From Ravibacter sp037191015 (GTDB lineage: Bacteria > Bacteroidota > Bacteroidia > Cytophagales > Spirosomataceae), in NCBI GenBank assembly GCA_037191015.1, contig JBBCKD010000006.1:186001-250000 (forward strand): a DNA stretch of 64,000 nucleotides. Reading direction: 5' to 3'. Below are positions 1 through 9,852 of the stretch, in pieces. Made by a program: the position numbers and the translations under genes. Position 1 is the stretch's first letter, and each line of letters opens with the position of its first letter. The notes beneath the pieces are model-generated. The model saw nothing but the letters and a program-made list of their open reading frames with translations. It ran no database searches and was not told the DNA's origin.

Positions 1-1856
1 GTAACGGCCACGTTCTCAGGCCCCGTAATGTCTTTAATAATACCGATGAGCCCGAGCGTCTTTTCTTCCGTACGCTCGATCCGGGTTCCTTCCGGGGCTC
101 TTAGCCTGACCTGGAACTGGCGGCCGTTTACTTTAGGAAGCACGTCTTTACCGATGTGATTCAGGAGCAAGCCGGCCAGGGCTGTGGAGGTCAGCAGATA
201 AACAACGACGATCGGGCGCCTGTAAGGCATCATACGGTTGATAAACCTCAGGAATCTTATTCTCAGCCGTTCGAAGAAACTTATTTTACCATCCCGGTTG
301 CTATCCTCCCGTTCGCTGAGCACTCTTTTCAGTTCCCCGGTATCATTTTCCCGATCGGGGCGCGCAGCGGCCTTAGAATGCCCTTTCATGAGCCAGTTAG
401 CCATCACCGGGACGAAGGTCTGCGACAGGAAATAGGAAGCAATCATACTGAACCCGATCGCCAGCGCCAGCGGCATAAACATCGATCCGGGAATTCCTTC
501 CATTGTAAAAGCCGGCGCGAAGACTGCGAGGATACAGAACAGGATCAGCAGCTTCGGGAAGGCAATCTCCTTACAGGCTTCCCATATGGCCAGGGCCTTC
601 GGTTTCCCCATGTCCAGGTGCTGGTGAATGTTTTCGATCGTGACGGTACTTTCGTCGACCAGTATCCCTATAGCCAGCGCGAGCCCGCTGAGGGTCATAA
701 TATTGATCGTCTGGCCGAGAAGGTTGAGAAACAGTATACTGATAATGATCGATGTGGGGATGGTCAGGATAACGATAAGGGCGCCGCGGGCATCGCCCAG
801 GAACAGCAGTACCATAAGCCCGGTCAGCACAGCTCCTATCACCCCCTCCTCCACAAGGCTTTTGACCGCGTTCATCACGTATTGGGACTGGTCAAACTCA
901 AAGCTCAGCTTTACGTCCTCGGGCAGTGTGCTCTGCATTTTCGGGATATACCTTTTCAGGTTTTGTACAACTTCCCAGGTAGAGGCATCGGCGCTCTTGG
1001 CAATAGTCAGGTAGACCGAACGTTTGCCGTTAACCAGACCGTAACCGGTGGTGATGTCTGCGCCGTCTTCTATGGTTGCGACGTCCCTCAGGTACAGGTT
1101 CTGTACCCCATTGCCTTTATACAGCGGGATATCCCCGAATTCGGCGATGGTTTTGATGGTTGTATTGGTGGGTGTGATATAATTTTTGTCACCGATCCTT
1201 ACGTTTCCCGACGGGGCGGTCTGGTTGTTAAGGCGTATGGCTTCTACCAGCTGATCAGGAGTGAGGTTGTGCGATCTCATTAACCCGGGGTCGGCTTTTA
1301 TCACCACAGTCCTGATGTTTCCTCCGAAGGGCGGGGATGACACGATCCCGGGGATTGCTGTAAACGATGATCTGACGTATAAGTTGGCAAGATCCATCAA
1401 CTGGTTGTTGGTCCGGACGTCGCTCGATAGCACGAGCTGTCCGACAGGCAGAGTAGAGGCATCGAACCGGATAATGAAAGGCGGGTTGGAGCCGGGCGGG
1501 AAAGCGGCCTGGATGCGGTTTGAAAAAGCGCTCAGCTCGGCAGATGCCTGGGCCATATTCGTGCCCGGGTAAAACGTAATTTTCATCAGGGTCAGGCCCT
1601 GCACGTTTTTTGTCTCTATCGCTTTGATACCGTTTACAAACAACAGCGTGTTGACGTATTGCTTCCCGAAAAATGTCTCCATCTGGTTAGGCGTATAGCC
1701 CCCGAAAGGGTGGGCGATGTACATAACCGGAAGATCGAGCCTGGGAAAAATATCAATCTTAATTTTTCTGACCGCGCTGATTCCGAAGAAGAGCAGACCG
1801 GCCACAACAACCATGATGGTTATCGGCTTTCTTAATGCAAAGCGAATCAGGTTCAT
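1..1856 (-). CDS. RND efflux transporter (HAE1/AcrB-like), 3' end outside window
   Basis: The first about 618 residues of an inner-membrane proton-driven RND pump, which exports drugs or lipids through a TolC-type channel. The start is the ATG at 1856, giving MNLIRFALRKPITIMVVVAG, the usual N-terminal first helix, followed by a periplasmic porter domain with the family-like segment IDIFPRLDLPVMYI. TM4 contains LAIGILVDESTVTIENI. The first proton-relay aspartate is present, while the second Asp of AcrB-type pumps is Glu here. About 400 C-terminal residues lie beyond the left edge. It follows the TolC-like gene by 52 bases on the same strand, so the two probably share an operon. No membrane-fusion protein gene is visible; it may lie further left. 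Confidence 0.93.
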   Translation of the reverse strand, partial: MNLIRFALRKPITIMVVVAGLLFFGISAVRKIKIDIFPRLDLPVMYIAHPFGGYTPNQMETFFGKQYVNTLLFVNGIKAIETKNVQGLTLMKITFYPGTNMAQASAELSAFSNRIQAAFPPGSNPPFIIRFDASTLPVGQLVLSSDVRTNNQLMDLANLYVRSSFTAIPGIVSSPPFGGNIRTVVIKADPGLMRSHNLTPDQLVEAIRLNNQTAPSGNVRIGDKNYITPTNTTIKTIAEFGDIPLYKGNGVQNLYLRDVATIEDGADITTGYGLVNGKRSVYLTIAKSADASTWEVVQNLKRYIPKMQSTLPEDVKLSFEFDQSQYVMNAVKSLVEEGVIGAVLTGLMVLLFLGDARGALIVILTIPTSIIISILFLNLLGQTINIMTLSGLALAIGILVDESTVTIENIHQHLDMGKPKALAIWEACKEIAFPKLLILFCILAVFAPAFTMEGIPGSMFMPLALAIGFSMIASYFLSQTFVPVMANWLMKGHSKAAARPDRENDTGELKRVLSEREDSNRDGKISFFERLRIRFLRFINRMMPYRRPIVVVYLLTSTALAGLLLNHIGKDVLPKVNGRQFQVRLRAPEGTRIERTEEKTLGLIGIIKDITGPENVAV

Positions 1857-1908
1857 GTGGTTACGGGGTGCAGCCCGCCGGAAGCGGACAGGGTAGGAAT
1901 GTAACTGG

Positions 1909-3309
1909 TTATAGTTGATTTTCGAAAACAGAATAGTCGCCCAGCGCGGCAGCTTTCATCAGGAAGCTCTGCCAGACATGATTACCGGCAATGTCGCGAT
2001 CTGTTTCCGCCCTTATAAGAGCGTAAAGCGTCTGGTTAAGCTCCACGAGATTAGCGAGGCCGTTTTTGTACATTACCGATTTCTGAAGGTAGGCGTCGGC
2101 AGCGGCTTTTACCTGTATGGGAGCTTCCCTGTAATTCTCGAGCGCGTTACTGATCTTGTTGCCGGCGAGCTCCAGCTGAGCGTTAAGGCGTTGACTGGCA
2201 AGATTGTATTCTTCGAGGAGAGCCCGGTTGGTAAGCTCCTGGCTCCTTACCTGGTGGGAATACCTGATCGGCTGGGTCAGATTCCAGGTTACGCCCAGAC
2301 CCATCAGGAAATTGCTCCTTGCCGGTTTGAAGCCCTCCCAGGCGCTATGCGTAAAGTCGGTCCTGTCGGTTGCATAGGAGCTTCCGAAACCTGACGCCCT
2401 GGTTTGAAAAACTCCTACCAGGGAGAAAACCGGGAAATAAAAGGTTTTGTAGTAGCGCTGCTGGGATTCTCCCGCGAGGATACGGCTTCTGAAAAATTGA
2501 AGGGTAGGATGCGATTCGACCGTACCTGCCGGGAGCTCGTCAAGCAATGCCGGCAGCCTTGCTATAAACAGCGTGTCGAGCGCGAATTCCCCGGGAGGGA
2601 TTCCCATCAGGACGGCCAGGTGGTTGCTTTGCTCCTGCTCGAAGTCACGGGCGCGGGTAATGGCGATGCGCGCATTTGAAACTTCTGCGTTGGCTAGGAG
2701 GGAGTCGACGCCTGCGATCAGGCCGTTCCTGGCGCGGGTAGTCACCACTGTTTCTACGGCCCGGGCCCTGGTCAGGTTCTTTTCATACGACAGCCTTAGG
2801 CGTTGGGCAGTGAGGAGGTTGAGGTAAGCCGCTGTTACCCGCACGCTATGCTCAAAGATCTCCTGCTCAAGGTCTTTCTGGTCGCGGACCGCATTGGCTT
2901 CGGCGATATTGATTTTCTCTTTCACTCTTCCGAAAGCGAAAAAATCCCAGTTTACATTGGCAAGGTAAATAGCGCCGAAGGCAGCGTCCCAGCTCTGGGT
3001 CGGAGAGGGAAGACCGGAAGAGGCGACTCCGAGCCCGCCGAACCCGTATCCAGGGCCAATTTGCCCGTTTACGGTCCCGTAGGTCCATTGGCCGGCTACA
3101 TTCATATTGGGCAGGTATTCGCTCCGGGTAAACGACGCGGCGGATGTCGATGCGGCAGCGTGGCTGGCTTTCGATTTGATAGTGCCGTAGTTATCCAGCG
3201 CTGTTTTTACGGCCTCCTTCAAAGAGATCGTTGTCTGAGCGGGAAGTCCTGTGGAATAAAAAATGAATAGCAGAGGGAGAAGGCGTTTTCTTACAGGTTT
3301 AGTTAACAT
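1909..3309 (-). CDS. TolC-family outer membrane efflux protein
   Basis: 466 residues with a Sec signal peptide (hydrophobic LLPLLFIFYSTGLPAQ, cut near residue 25), then two tandem TolC/OEP repeats rich in long amphipathic helices. Typical segments are ISLKEAVKTALDNYGTIKSKASHA-like at the start of the mature protein and LEEYNLASQRLNAQLELA in the second repeat. Known role: outer-membrane trimeric channel for RND or ABC pumps. It is the first gene of a minus-strand unit, with the RND pump gene directly after it, so this is probably the pump's exit duct. The upstream 200-base gap is AT-rich and shared with the divergent DnaJ-like gene, so control regions for both probably lie there. Confidence 0.92.
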   Translation of the reverse strand: MLTKPVRKRLLPLLFIFYSTGLPAQTTISLKEAVKTALDNYGTIKSKASHAAASTSAASFTRSEYLPNMNVAGQWTYGTVNGQIGPGYGFGGLGVASSGLPSPTQSWDAAFGAIYLANVNWDFFAFGRVKEKINIAEANAVRDQKDLEQEIFEHSVRVTAAYLNLLTAQRLRLSYEKNLTRARAVETVVTTRARNGLIAGVDSLLANAEVSNARIAITRARDFEQEQSNHLAVLMGIPPGEFALDTLFIARLPALLDELPAGTVESHPTLQFFRSRILAGESQQRYYKTFYFPVFSLVGVFQTRASGFGSSYATDRTDFTHSAWEGFKPARSNFLMGLGVTWNLTQPIRYSHQVRSQELTNRALLEEYNLASQRLNAQLELAGNKISNALENYREAPIQVKAAADAYLQKSVMYKNGLANLVELNQTLYALIRAETDRDIAGNHVWQSFLMKAAALGDYSVFENQL

Positions 3310-3450
3310 ATATAGCGTAATCTTTTGATAAAGAGAGACCCCATGTTACCTAAACATATTAGAAATGAAAAAGTTAAAAAACCTTTGTTTATTTATATAA
3401 ATAATTTGACAGATGCAAAATGATTTCGATGTTTCGCATGTAAATTAGAT

Positions 3451-3480
3451 GCGGCATTTGCCCCGGTTTTTTTGAACCGT
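3451..3480 (+). other. Leader motif GCGGCATTTGCCCCGG with small hairpin
   Basis: The 16-mer at 3451-3466 recurs with one difference at 12640-12655, upstream of a sigma gene. It runs into a weak CGGTT/AACCG inverted repeat. It lies 48 bases before the DnaJ-like start. The function is unknown; it could be a transcribed leader element or a dispersed repeat. Confidence 0.35.
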
Positions 3481-3513
3481 ATTCTGACTACCTATCATAC
3501 GTATCTGATACAA

Positions 3514-4410
3514 ATGGCATTCATTGATTATTACAAAATTCTCGGGCTAGGTAAAGAGGCCAGCCAGGAGGACATAAAAAAAGCTTACAGGAAGCTGGCC
3601 CGGAAACTGCATCCCGACCTCAACCCTGATGACAAAGAGGCGAAGGTTAAGTTTCAGCAGCTCAACGAAGCTAACGAAGTGTTGAGTGACCCGGAAAAAA
3701 GGAAAAAATACGACGAGTACGGAGAACACTGGGAGCATGCCGAGCAGTTTGAGCAGGCAAAACGACAGCAGCGCGGTTCGCGGCAAACCGGTCAGAGCAG
3801 CTGGCAGGAATATACCGGGGACTTTGACAGCGGAGATTTTTCGGATTTCTTCGAATCTCTTTTCGGCCAGCGCGCCGGCAGGTCGGGAAGGACCGAGCAG
3901 AGGTTCAGGGGGGGCGACTACCAGGCGGAGCTTTCGTTGTCGCTGAGGGAAGCAGCCCAGACGCATCCGCGTGTTTTAACGGTAAACGGGAAGAATATCA
4001 GGATCACTATCCCTGCCGGTGTGGCCGACGGGCAGGTGATCAAGCTCGCAGGTTACGGTGCTCCCGGGGCAAACGGAGGGCCGAACGGGGATTTGTATAT
4101 TACATTTACGATTAGCCCGGATCCGGGTTTCAGCAGGGTGGGGGATAATCTTCACATGACGAAAGAAATAGATCTTTACACGGCGGTGCTGGGTGGGGAA
4201 ATCGTGCTGGATACGCTGAACGGCCAGGTTAAGCTGCAAGTCAGCCCCGGTACGCAAAATAATACCAAGGTGCAGCTGAAAGGAAAAGGTTTCCCGGTAT
4301 ATAAGAAAGAGGGATCTTTCGGAAACCTTATCGTGACTTACCAGGTGAAGATCCCGGTAAATTTGTCGGAGAGACAAAAGGAGCTTTTCAGGGAAATTGC
4401 AAAATCCTAA
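3514..4410 (+). CDS. cbpA: DnaJ-class co-chaperone, CbpA-like
   Basis: 298 residues from the ATG at 3514; a further 14 codons open upstream to a TTG at 3472, but MAFIDYYKILG is the normal J-domain opening. The J-domain (about 1-70) has HPD at residues 33-35. A Gly/Phe-rich linker follows (FDSGDFSDFFESLFGQ), then two beta-sandwich substrate-binding domains (IRITIPAGVADGQVIKLAG and VSPGTQNNTKVQLKGKGFP). There is no CxxCxGxG zinc finger, which separates CbpA/DjlA-like proteins from DnaJ itself. Known role: a DnaK co-chaperone and, in E. coli, a nucleoid-associated DNA binder. The next gene is its modulator CbpM, 12 bases downstream, which strengthens the call. Confidence 0.9.
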   Translation: MAFIDYYKILGLGKEASQEDIKKAYRKLARKLHPDLNPDDKEAKVKFQQLNEANEVLSDPEKRKKYDEYGEHWEHAEQFEQAKRQQRGSRQTGQSSWQEYTGDFDSGDFSDFFESLFGQRAGRSGRTEQRFRGGDYQAELSLSLREAAQTHPRVLTVNGKNIRITIPAGVADGQVIKLAGYGAPGANGGPNGDLYITFTISPDPGFSRVGDNLHMTKEIDLYTAVLGGEIVLDTLNGQVKLQVSPGTQNNTKVQLKGKGFPVYKKEGSFGNLIVTYQVKIPVNLSERQKELFREIAKS

Positions 4411-4422
4411 ACCACCGGAACT

Positions 4423-4719
4423 ATGAGTACTGAAATGATAAGCATTACGAGCTATTGTCTGAAATATGATATTGAAGGCTCTTTTATAGACTCGCTGGAA
4501 GACGGCGGGCTGATAGAGATTGTCTGGGTAAATAACGAGCGGTTTATTCCTTATTCGGTGCTGCCGCAACTGGAGCGGTATATCCGGTGGCATTACGAGC
4601 TGGATATCAACCCTGAAGGGATCGAGACTATTCAATACCTGTTGTATAAAATAGATCTGCTCAAACAGGAAGTGGCGAATTTGAGGAGCAGGCTGGAAGT
4701 TTACGAGGGAAGGGGATAA
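4423..4719 (+). CDS. cbpM: Chaperone modulator CbpM
   Basis: 98 residues, with an N-terminal MerR-like helix-turn-helix region (YCLKYDIEGSFIDSLEDGG) and a C-terminal helix IDLLKQEVANLRSRLEVYEG suited to coiled-coil contacts. This matches the size and pattern of CbpM, which binds the J-domain of CbpA and inhibits it. It starts 12 bases after cbpA, so the pair is almost certainly co-transcribed. Confidence 0.85.
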   Translation: MSTEMISITSYCLKYDIEGSFIDSLEDGGLIEIVWVNNERFIPYSVLPQLERYIRWHYELDINPEGIETIQYLLYKIDLLKQEVANLRSRLEVYEGRG

Positions 4720-4824
4720 GAAGAATTCTTTCATTTTCCTGCAGGCGATACCGGCAGAAGAAAAATCAAAAAATTTTCGGGTTTAGGTTTAGGGGTTTGG
4801 CTGGTAAAGCGAACCTTTAACAAA

Positions 4825-5391
4825 ATGAATCGGATGCGATACACTGATCTTACCGATGAGTCATTGGTTTTGCTGATGAAAAAAGGTGAACCCGAAGCCT
4901 TCGCCGTCATCTACCGGAGGTATTGGCGGCAGTTGTACGGGTTTGCATATCAGCAATTGGGTGTGAGGGAGGATGCGGAGGAGATAGTGCATGACGTGAT
5001 GGAGAGCCTGTGGCAAAACCGGGGGTACTCGAATATACAGAATTTGAAAATCTATGTGTTCATCGCCGCGAGGAACCTGGTCAATAAAAGTATCAAAGCC
5101 CAGATGAACCTGAGAAAATACCTGGAATTCCAGCTGCTGCAGGAAGTATTCGAAAATTCCAGGGTGAATGAAATACTTACGAATGAAGAGCTCAGCAAGG
5201 CGGTGGACCAGGCGATGAGGCAAATGCCGGAGAAAACGGCGACAGTTTTCAGGATGAGCAAATTGGATGAAGTACCCGTGAAAAGGATTGCTTTGGAACT
5301 AGGGCTGACCGATAAGGCAGTGGAATACCATATTACAAAATCAATAAAAATGTTGCGTCAACATCTCAGACATTTTTACCACGAGAACTAA
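4825..5391 (+). CDS. ECF RNA polymerase sigma factor, FecI-like (locus 1)
   Basis: 188 residues from ATG 4825; a second in-frame ATG is at 4834. Sigma region 2 is seen in AFAVIYRRYWRQLYGFAYQQLG and EDAEEIVHDVMESLWQ; region 4 in AVDQAMRQMPEKTATVFRMSKLDEVPVKRIALELGLTDKAVEYHITKS, a helix-turn-helix for the -35 site. This is the size and type of Bacteroidota ECF sigma factors that drive SusCD operons on a surface signal. FecR follows after 12 bases, then SusC and SusD, all on one strand with short gaps, so one autoregulated operon is likely. The upstream gap holds an A/T tract and a GGGGT-containing stretch near 4790, but no clear two-block element. Confidence 0.92.
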   Translation: MNRMRYTDLTDESLVLLMKKGEPEAFAVIYRRYWRQLYGFAYQQLGVREDAEEIVHDVMESLWQNRGYSNIQNLKIYVFIAARNLVNKSIKAQMNLRKYLEFQLLQEVFENSRVNEILTNEELSKAVDQAMRQMPEKTATVFRMSKLDEVPVKRIALELGLTDKAVEYHITKSIKMLRQHLRHFYHEN

Positions 5392-5403
5392 CAGGGATTG
5401 GAA

Positions 5404-6402
5404 ATGACACAACATGAGTTTGACAAGCTTACCGAGAAGTACCTGGCCGGGCAGTGCAGCGACGAGGAAATTGCCTTGCTGGAGAAGTGGGCGAGACTTC
5501 ATTACGACGAGCAGTCGGCCGGAAGGTTATTTGATTCCGAGAAGGCCGAGCAGGAAACCCGGGAGAAAATCTGGCAGCTGCTGAAAGTAGACAGCCATTC
5601 CCGGAGAAGGATAGTTCCGGTAAAATGGATCGCCGGCATAGCCGCATCGTTTTTGTTTTTAGCGGCCGGGTTACAGTACCTGCGGCATATGGACAGCCAT
5701 CCCGGAAAGCAGGTAACTGGAGTCGTTTCCGATACGATAACCAGCCACCCGAGCCGGATTACCCTGCCGGACGGCAGTTCGGTTGTACTTGGGGAAGGCG
5801 CCGATATTGTAGCAGACGAGCATTTCGGAGTGGAAAACAGGAAGGTATGGCTGGAGGGGGAAGCCTTTTTTGAAGTCATGCCTGATCCGAAGAAACCTTT
5901 TATCGTACAGACGGGAGACCTGGTAACGGAAGTACTGGGGACCAGCTTCCGTATCAAGCCGCAGGAAAGCCAGAAGAAGATCGAGGTTTCGGTGGTTTCG
6001 GGTAAAGTATCGGTATATACTGCGGAGTCTACAGGAAAAAATAAGAAGGATGGCGTGATCGCTATGCCTAACCAGAAAGTTTCTTACGACCTGATATTAA
6101 AGACGCTGCGGCAGGATCTTGTCGATGCGCCGCAGCCCGTTCTGAAGACGGAATCTTCTGCCCGCTTCCTGTTCGACGAAGTTCCTGTCGGCCAGGTGCT
6201 GGACAGGATCAGCGAGATATACGGGGTGCAGCTGATAGCCGGGAACCCGGATATGCGGCAATGTATTTTTACCGGTGATCTTACCGGGCTAGATATGTAC
6301 CGCCAGCTGGATTTTCTATGCGAGGTGACACGGGCCAGGTACGAGATACGCGGCACTGCGATCTTTATTTCCGGCCCCGGTTGCCGGCCGGAGCAACGAT
6401 GA
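5404..6402 (+). CDS. FecR-family anti-sigma factor (locus 1)
   Basis: 332 residues from ATG 5404; a TTG two codons upstream is also possible. Order: cytoplasmic sigma-binding part (residues 1-75, EFDKLTEKYLAGQCSDEEI), one membrane span (about 78-95, IAGIAASFLFLAAGLQYL), and a periplasmic FecR domain (TLPDGSSVVLGEGADIV, VWLEGEAFFEV, FIVQTGDLVTEVLGTSFRI). The C-terminal module FDEVPVGQVLDRISEIYGVQLIAG resembles STN domains and is the expected contact for the STN domain of the partner SusC. Known role: holds the sigma factor inactive until the outer-membrane receptor signals. It sits between its sigma gene and SusC. Confidence 0.92.
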   Translation: MTQHEFDKLTEKYLAGQCSDEEIALLEKWARLHYDEQSAGRLFDSEKAEQETREKIWQLLKVDSHSRRRIVPVKWIAGIAASFLFLAAGLQYLRHMDSHPGKQVTGVVSDTITSHPSRITLPDGSSVVLGEGADIVADEHFGVENRKVWLEGEAFFEVMPDPKKPFIVQTGDLVTEVLGTSFRIKPQESQKKIEVSVVSGKVSVYTAESTGKNKKDGVIAMPNQKVSYDLILKTLRQDLVDAPQPVLKTESSARFLFDEVPVGQVLDRISEIYGVQLIAGNPDMRQCIFTGDLTGLDMYRQLDFLCEVTRARYEIRGTAIFISGPGCRPEQR

Positions 6403-6467
6403 CCGGCCCGTGATTTAACTCCCCCAATTCTTTATTAATCAAACCACAATTTAAAGCAACGTAGGAC

Positions 6468-9400
6468 ATGATGTCAATGTTACGGATTCGCCCCGGCCTC
6501 AGGAAAATGGCGGCACTTGCCTTCTGTCAGGCTCTTGTTTTTGTAGTGTTCTCCGGGATGTCGGAAGCCAGCACACTAAGCGGCCAAAGTGTTCTGGAGA
6601 CAAAAATCACGCTGAACGAAGAGGGTCAGCGGTTTAAAAAAGTACTCGGATTGATCGAGCAACAGGCCAATGTACGGTTTATCTACAGCCCGAGCTCGAT
6701 TGACCCGAAGCAGAAAGTAACGATCAGGGCAAAAGAGCAGCGTCTTGACCAGATACTGAAACATCTTTTTCAGCCGATATCGGTCGACTATTCTGTAGTT
6801 GATAACAGGATTCTGCTCAAAACGGTATCCAGGGAGGAAAGCTCTACCGTCTTTCCCGAAACGGAATTACAAGCAGCTGTGCCGATACCGGACCGGACGG
6901 TGCGTGGAAAGGTTTCGGATGAAAAGGGAGAACCCCTGCCGGGGGTTAATATTTTAGTGAAGGGTACAATGCATGGCACGATCAGCGGCTCAGACGGCAC
7001 TTACTCAGTTGCAGTGCCCGATGAAAATGCAGAGTTGATTTTTTCTTTCGTGGGTTACCTCAGCCAGGAAGTGAGGGTAGGGAACCGGACCAGTATCGAG
7101 ATCTCTTTAAAAGTAGACCAGAAATCCCTGGAAGAGGTCGTGGTCGTTGGCTACGGGTCGCAGTCGCGGGGAGATATTTCCTCTGCCATTTCCTCGCTGT
7201 CTGTCTCCGATAAAAAAATAGCGGAGCTGCCCATCACCGGCCCGGAGCAGGTATTGCAGGGAAGGCTTAGCGGGGTGAACGTTACGCAGAATGCGGGAAC
7301 TCCCGGCGGGCGGTCGACTGTCCGGATCAGGGGTGCAAGCTCTATTACCGGAGGGAATGACCCGTTGTATGTAATCGACGGAGTACCTATCAATACAGGT
7401 AGCTACGCATCCGCTTCAGGGGGCGCCGTAGCGGAAAACCCGCTTTCATCACTCAGCCCTGGGGATATCGAGTCGATGGAAGTGCTGAAAGACGCGGCTG
7501 CAGCGGCCATTTACGGGTCGAGGGCATCTAACGGTGTGATCCTGGTTACGACCAAAAGAGGAAAGGCAGGCACGCCGCGGATCAACTTTAATACCTACTA
7601 CGGCGTTCAGAAAGAAACGAAGCGCCTTTCCCTCCTGGACGGCCCGGGCTGGGGGGAGCTGGTCAATGAAGCAAGGACGAATGTCAACATGCCGATTTAT
7701 TTTGAACGCCCTGACACACTGGCAACCACCGACTGGCAGGATGTCATTTTCAGGAGCGCGGCTATCCAGAGCTATGACCTTTCCGTTTCCGGAGGCAGTG
7801 AAAAAACGCAGTTTATGGTATCAGGGAATTATTATGGCCAGGAAGGAGTGGTGATTGGCAGCGGATACAAGCGCGGGAACGTAAGGATCAACCTTGACCA
7901 GACCATTAACAGCCGTCTCAGCGCCGGGCTTAACCTTACCTTAAGCCGTTCAAAGACCGACAGGATAGATGCCGGGACGAATACCGGTATCGTTTCGGCT
8001 GCGATTATCAAGTCGCCGGCCATCCCGCTGTACCGCAAAGACGGTACGCTTAACCCCGAAGACCCCTATATCGCAACCAGCAATAACCCGGCCATTATGG
8101 CCAGGGAAATCACCAATTACGCGTTCAACAACCGCGTGATCGGGAATACCTTTCTTAACCTCGAAATACTACATGGCCTTAATTTACGGTCTTCGATAGG
8201 TATCGATTACATGGGCCTGGATGAAGTCCTGTTCATTCCACCCAATAATCTTACCTATGAGGGGCGCAGCACCAACGGGTCGGGCACCAATTCCCTGACG
8301 CAGGACAGGGGTTGGATCAATGAAAACACGCTTAATTATTCGGCCAGCGTTGCAGACAAGCATCGGTTTAACGTGCTGCTGGGATACTCGCAGCAGGAGT
8401 CGCACATGAGCCGTACAACGGCCTCAGGGACTAACTTTGCGCTGGAATCGATCTCTACCCTCGAATCGGCTTCGGTCCGTAATTCCAGCTCGGGAGGAAG
8501 CAGCTGGGGGCTGGCTTCTTATTTCAGCCGTCTCAACTATACTTTCGACAACAAGCTGAATGTTGCCGCCAGCTTTCGTGTAGACGGATCTTCCAGATTC
8601 AGCAGAAATAACAAGTACGGAACTTTCCCTTCCCTATCGGCTTCCTACCGGGTTGACAAAATGGAATTTATGAAGGACGTTTCGTGGCTGGACGATGCCA
8701 AGATCAGGGCAAGCTGGGGGAGGACGGGTAACCAGGAAATCGGGAACTTCACATCAAGGGGGTTGTCAAGAGGAGGATTCAACTACCTTGGTCTGAGCGG
8801 ACTTGCCCCGGTACAGCTCGAGAACCCGGATCTTACCTGGGAAACTACCGAGCAGACCAACGCGGGAGTGGATCTGAGATTTTTTGGCAACAGGCTGAAT
8901 TTTACGTTTGACTACTATATTAAAAAAACGCACGGGCTGCTTCTCGAAGTACTGCTGCCGACATCGTCCGGCTACGGAAGCTCGGTTCAGAACGTAGGCA
9001 ACGTCCAGAATAAAGGAATAGAGCTTCAGTTGGGGTCAACGAACATTGTCAGGAATGATTTCAGCTGGCGGACAGATTTTAATATTGCATTTAACCGTAA
9101 CAAAGTGACCAGCCTGCCCGACGGCGACGACCGGCCGCTGGGGTTCAACGGTTATGCTTCCGTATTGAAGGTGGGATACCCGCTGGGAACCTTATTCGGC
9201 TGGAGAATACTGGGTGTAAATTCCGAGACCGGTAACTACGATTTTGAAGATGTGGACGGCAACGGTAACGTGCCCTATGCGTCTACCACCACCGACAACA
9301 CCGTCCTGGGAAGCGCGCAGCCCAAGTTTACGGGAGGGATGACGAATACACTGACCTACAAAAATTTTGATGCGAGCATTTTTATGCACTTCGTGTACGG

Positions 9401-9818
9401 CAATACGATTTTCAACCACCCGAAATACTCTTACGGGCGGATGCATACCTGGTTTAACTCCTTTACGGATGCGAAGGACAGGTGGAGAAAGCCGGGCGAC
9501 GAAACCTGGCTGCACCGCGCGGCCTGGGGAGACCCCACCCGGAACGGATCTGTTTCGGACAGGGTTCATGAAGACGGATCATTCCTGAAGATCAAGTCCA
9601 TCAACCTGGGGTATACCTTGAAGGCAGATAAGCTGAAGCAGATAGGCGTGCAAAACCTCAGAGTATATGTGGTCGGGCAGAACCTGTTCACATTTACGAA
9701 ATACACAGGTTTTGACCCGGAGGTAAATTCTTACGGGAACGACGCCCAGTTCGGCTTCGACATGAATGCTTATCCGCAGATAAAGTCGTATACGCTGGGA
9801 CTGAATATAGGTTTCTGA
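6468..9818 (+). CDS. SusC/RagA-family TonB-dependent receptor with STN domain (locus 1)
   Basis: 1116 residues. A signal region (about 10-35) is followed by an STN signalling domain (about 45-120), a carboxypeptidase-D-like regulatory domain opening with RTVRGKVSDEKGEPLPGVNI (143-), a TonB-box-like LEEVVVVGYG (221-230), a plug with LYVIDGVPIN and MEVLKDAAAAAIYGSRASNGVI, and a 22-strand barrel ending in YTLGLNIGF. The terminal aromatic residue is the outer-membrane protein signature. Known role: imports glycan or other bulky substrates together with the SusD lid. The STN domain indicates transduction to the FecR/sigma pair just upstream. Nothing in the sequence fixes the substrate, and this locus has no enzyme gene next to it. 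Confidence 0.95.
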   Translation: MMSMLRIRPGLRKMAALAFCQALVFVVFSGMSEASTLSGQSVLETKITLNEEGQRFKKVLGLIEQQANVRFIYSPSSIDPKQKVTIRAKEQRLDQILKHLFQPISVDYSVVDNRILLKTVSREESSTVFPETELQAAVPIPDRTVRGKVSDEKGEPLPGVNILVKGTMHGTISGSDGTYSVAVPDENAELIFSFVGYLSQEVRVGNRTSIEISLKVDQKSLEEVVVVGYGSQSRGDISSAISSLSVSDKKIAELPITGPEQVLQGRLSGVNVTQNAGTPGGRSTVRIRGASSITGGNDPLYVIDGVPINTGSYASASGGAVAENPLSSLSPGDIESMEVLKDAAAAAIYGSRASNGVILVTTKRGKAGTPRINFNTYYGVQKETKRLSLLDGPGWGELVNEARTNVNMPIYFERPDTLATTDWQDVIFRSAAIQSYDLSVSGGSEKTQFMVSGNYYGQEGVVIGSGYKRGNVRINLDQTINSRLSAGLNLTLSRSKTDRIDAGTNTGIVSAAIIKSPAIPLYRKDGTLNPEDPYIATSNNPAIMAREITNYAFNNRVIGNTFLNLEILHGLNLRSSIGIDYMGLDEVLFIPPNNLTYEGRSTNGSGTNSLTQDRGWINENTLNYSASVADKHRFNVLLGYSQQESHMSRTTASGTNFALESISTLESASVRNSSSGGSSWGLASYFSRLNYTFDNKLNVAASFRVDGSSRFSRNNKYGTFPSLSASYRVDKMEFMKDVSWLDDAKIRASWGRTGNQEIGNFTSRGLSRGGFNYLGLSGLAPVQLENPDLTWETTEQTNAGVDLRFFGNRLNFTFDYYIKKTHGLLLEVLLPTSSGYGSSVQNVGNVQNKGIELQLGSTNIVRNDFSWRTDFNIAFNRNKVTSLPDGDDRPLGFNGYASVLKVGYPLGTLFGWRILGVNSETGNYDFEDVDGNGNVPYASTTTDNTVLGSAQPKFTGGMTNTLTYKNFDASIFMHFVYGNTIFNHPKYSYGRMHTWFNSFTDAKDRWRKPGDETWLHRAAWGDPTRNGSVSDRVHEDGSFLKIKSINLGYTLKADKLKQIGVQNLRVYVVGQNLFTFTKYTGFDPEVNSYGNDAQFGFDMNAYPQIKSYTLGLNIGF

Positions 9819-9852
9819 TCTTCAATCAAAATTTTAACCATCTTTTGTTCTG

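Noticed and set aside
156..1283. A 375-codon plus-strand frame at the left edge
   Set aside because: The minus strand here encodes the RND pump with TM4 and porter motifs, so the plus-strand frame is a shadow.
4785..4824. A GGGGTTTG box before the locus 1 sigma gene as the same ECF promoter
   Set aside because: The second block does not match GTACGTCT at 12-base spacing.
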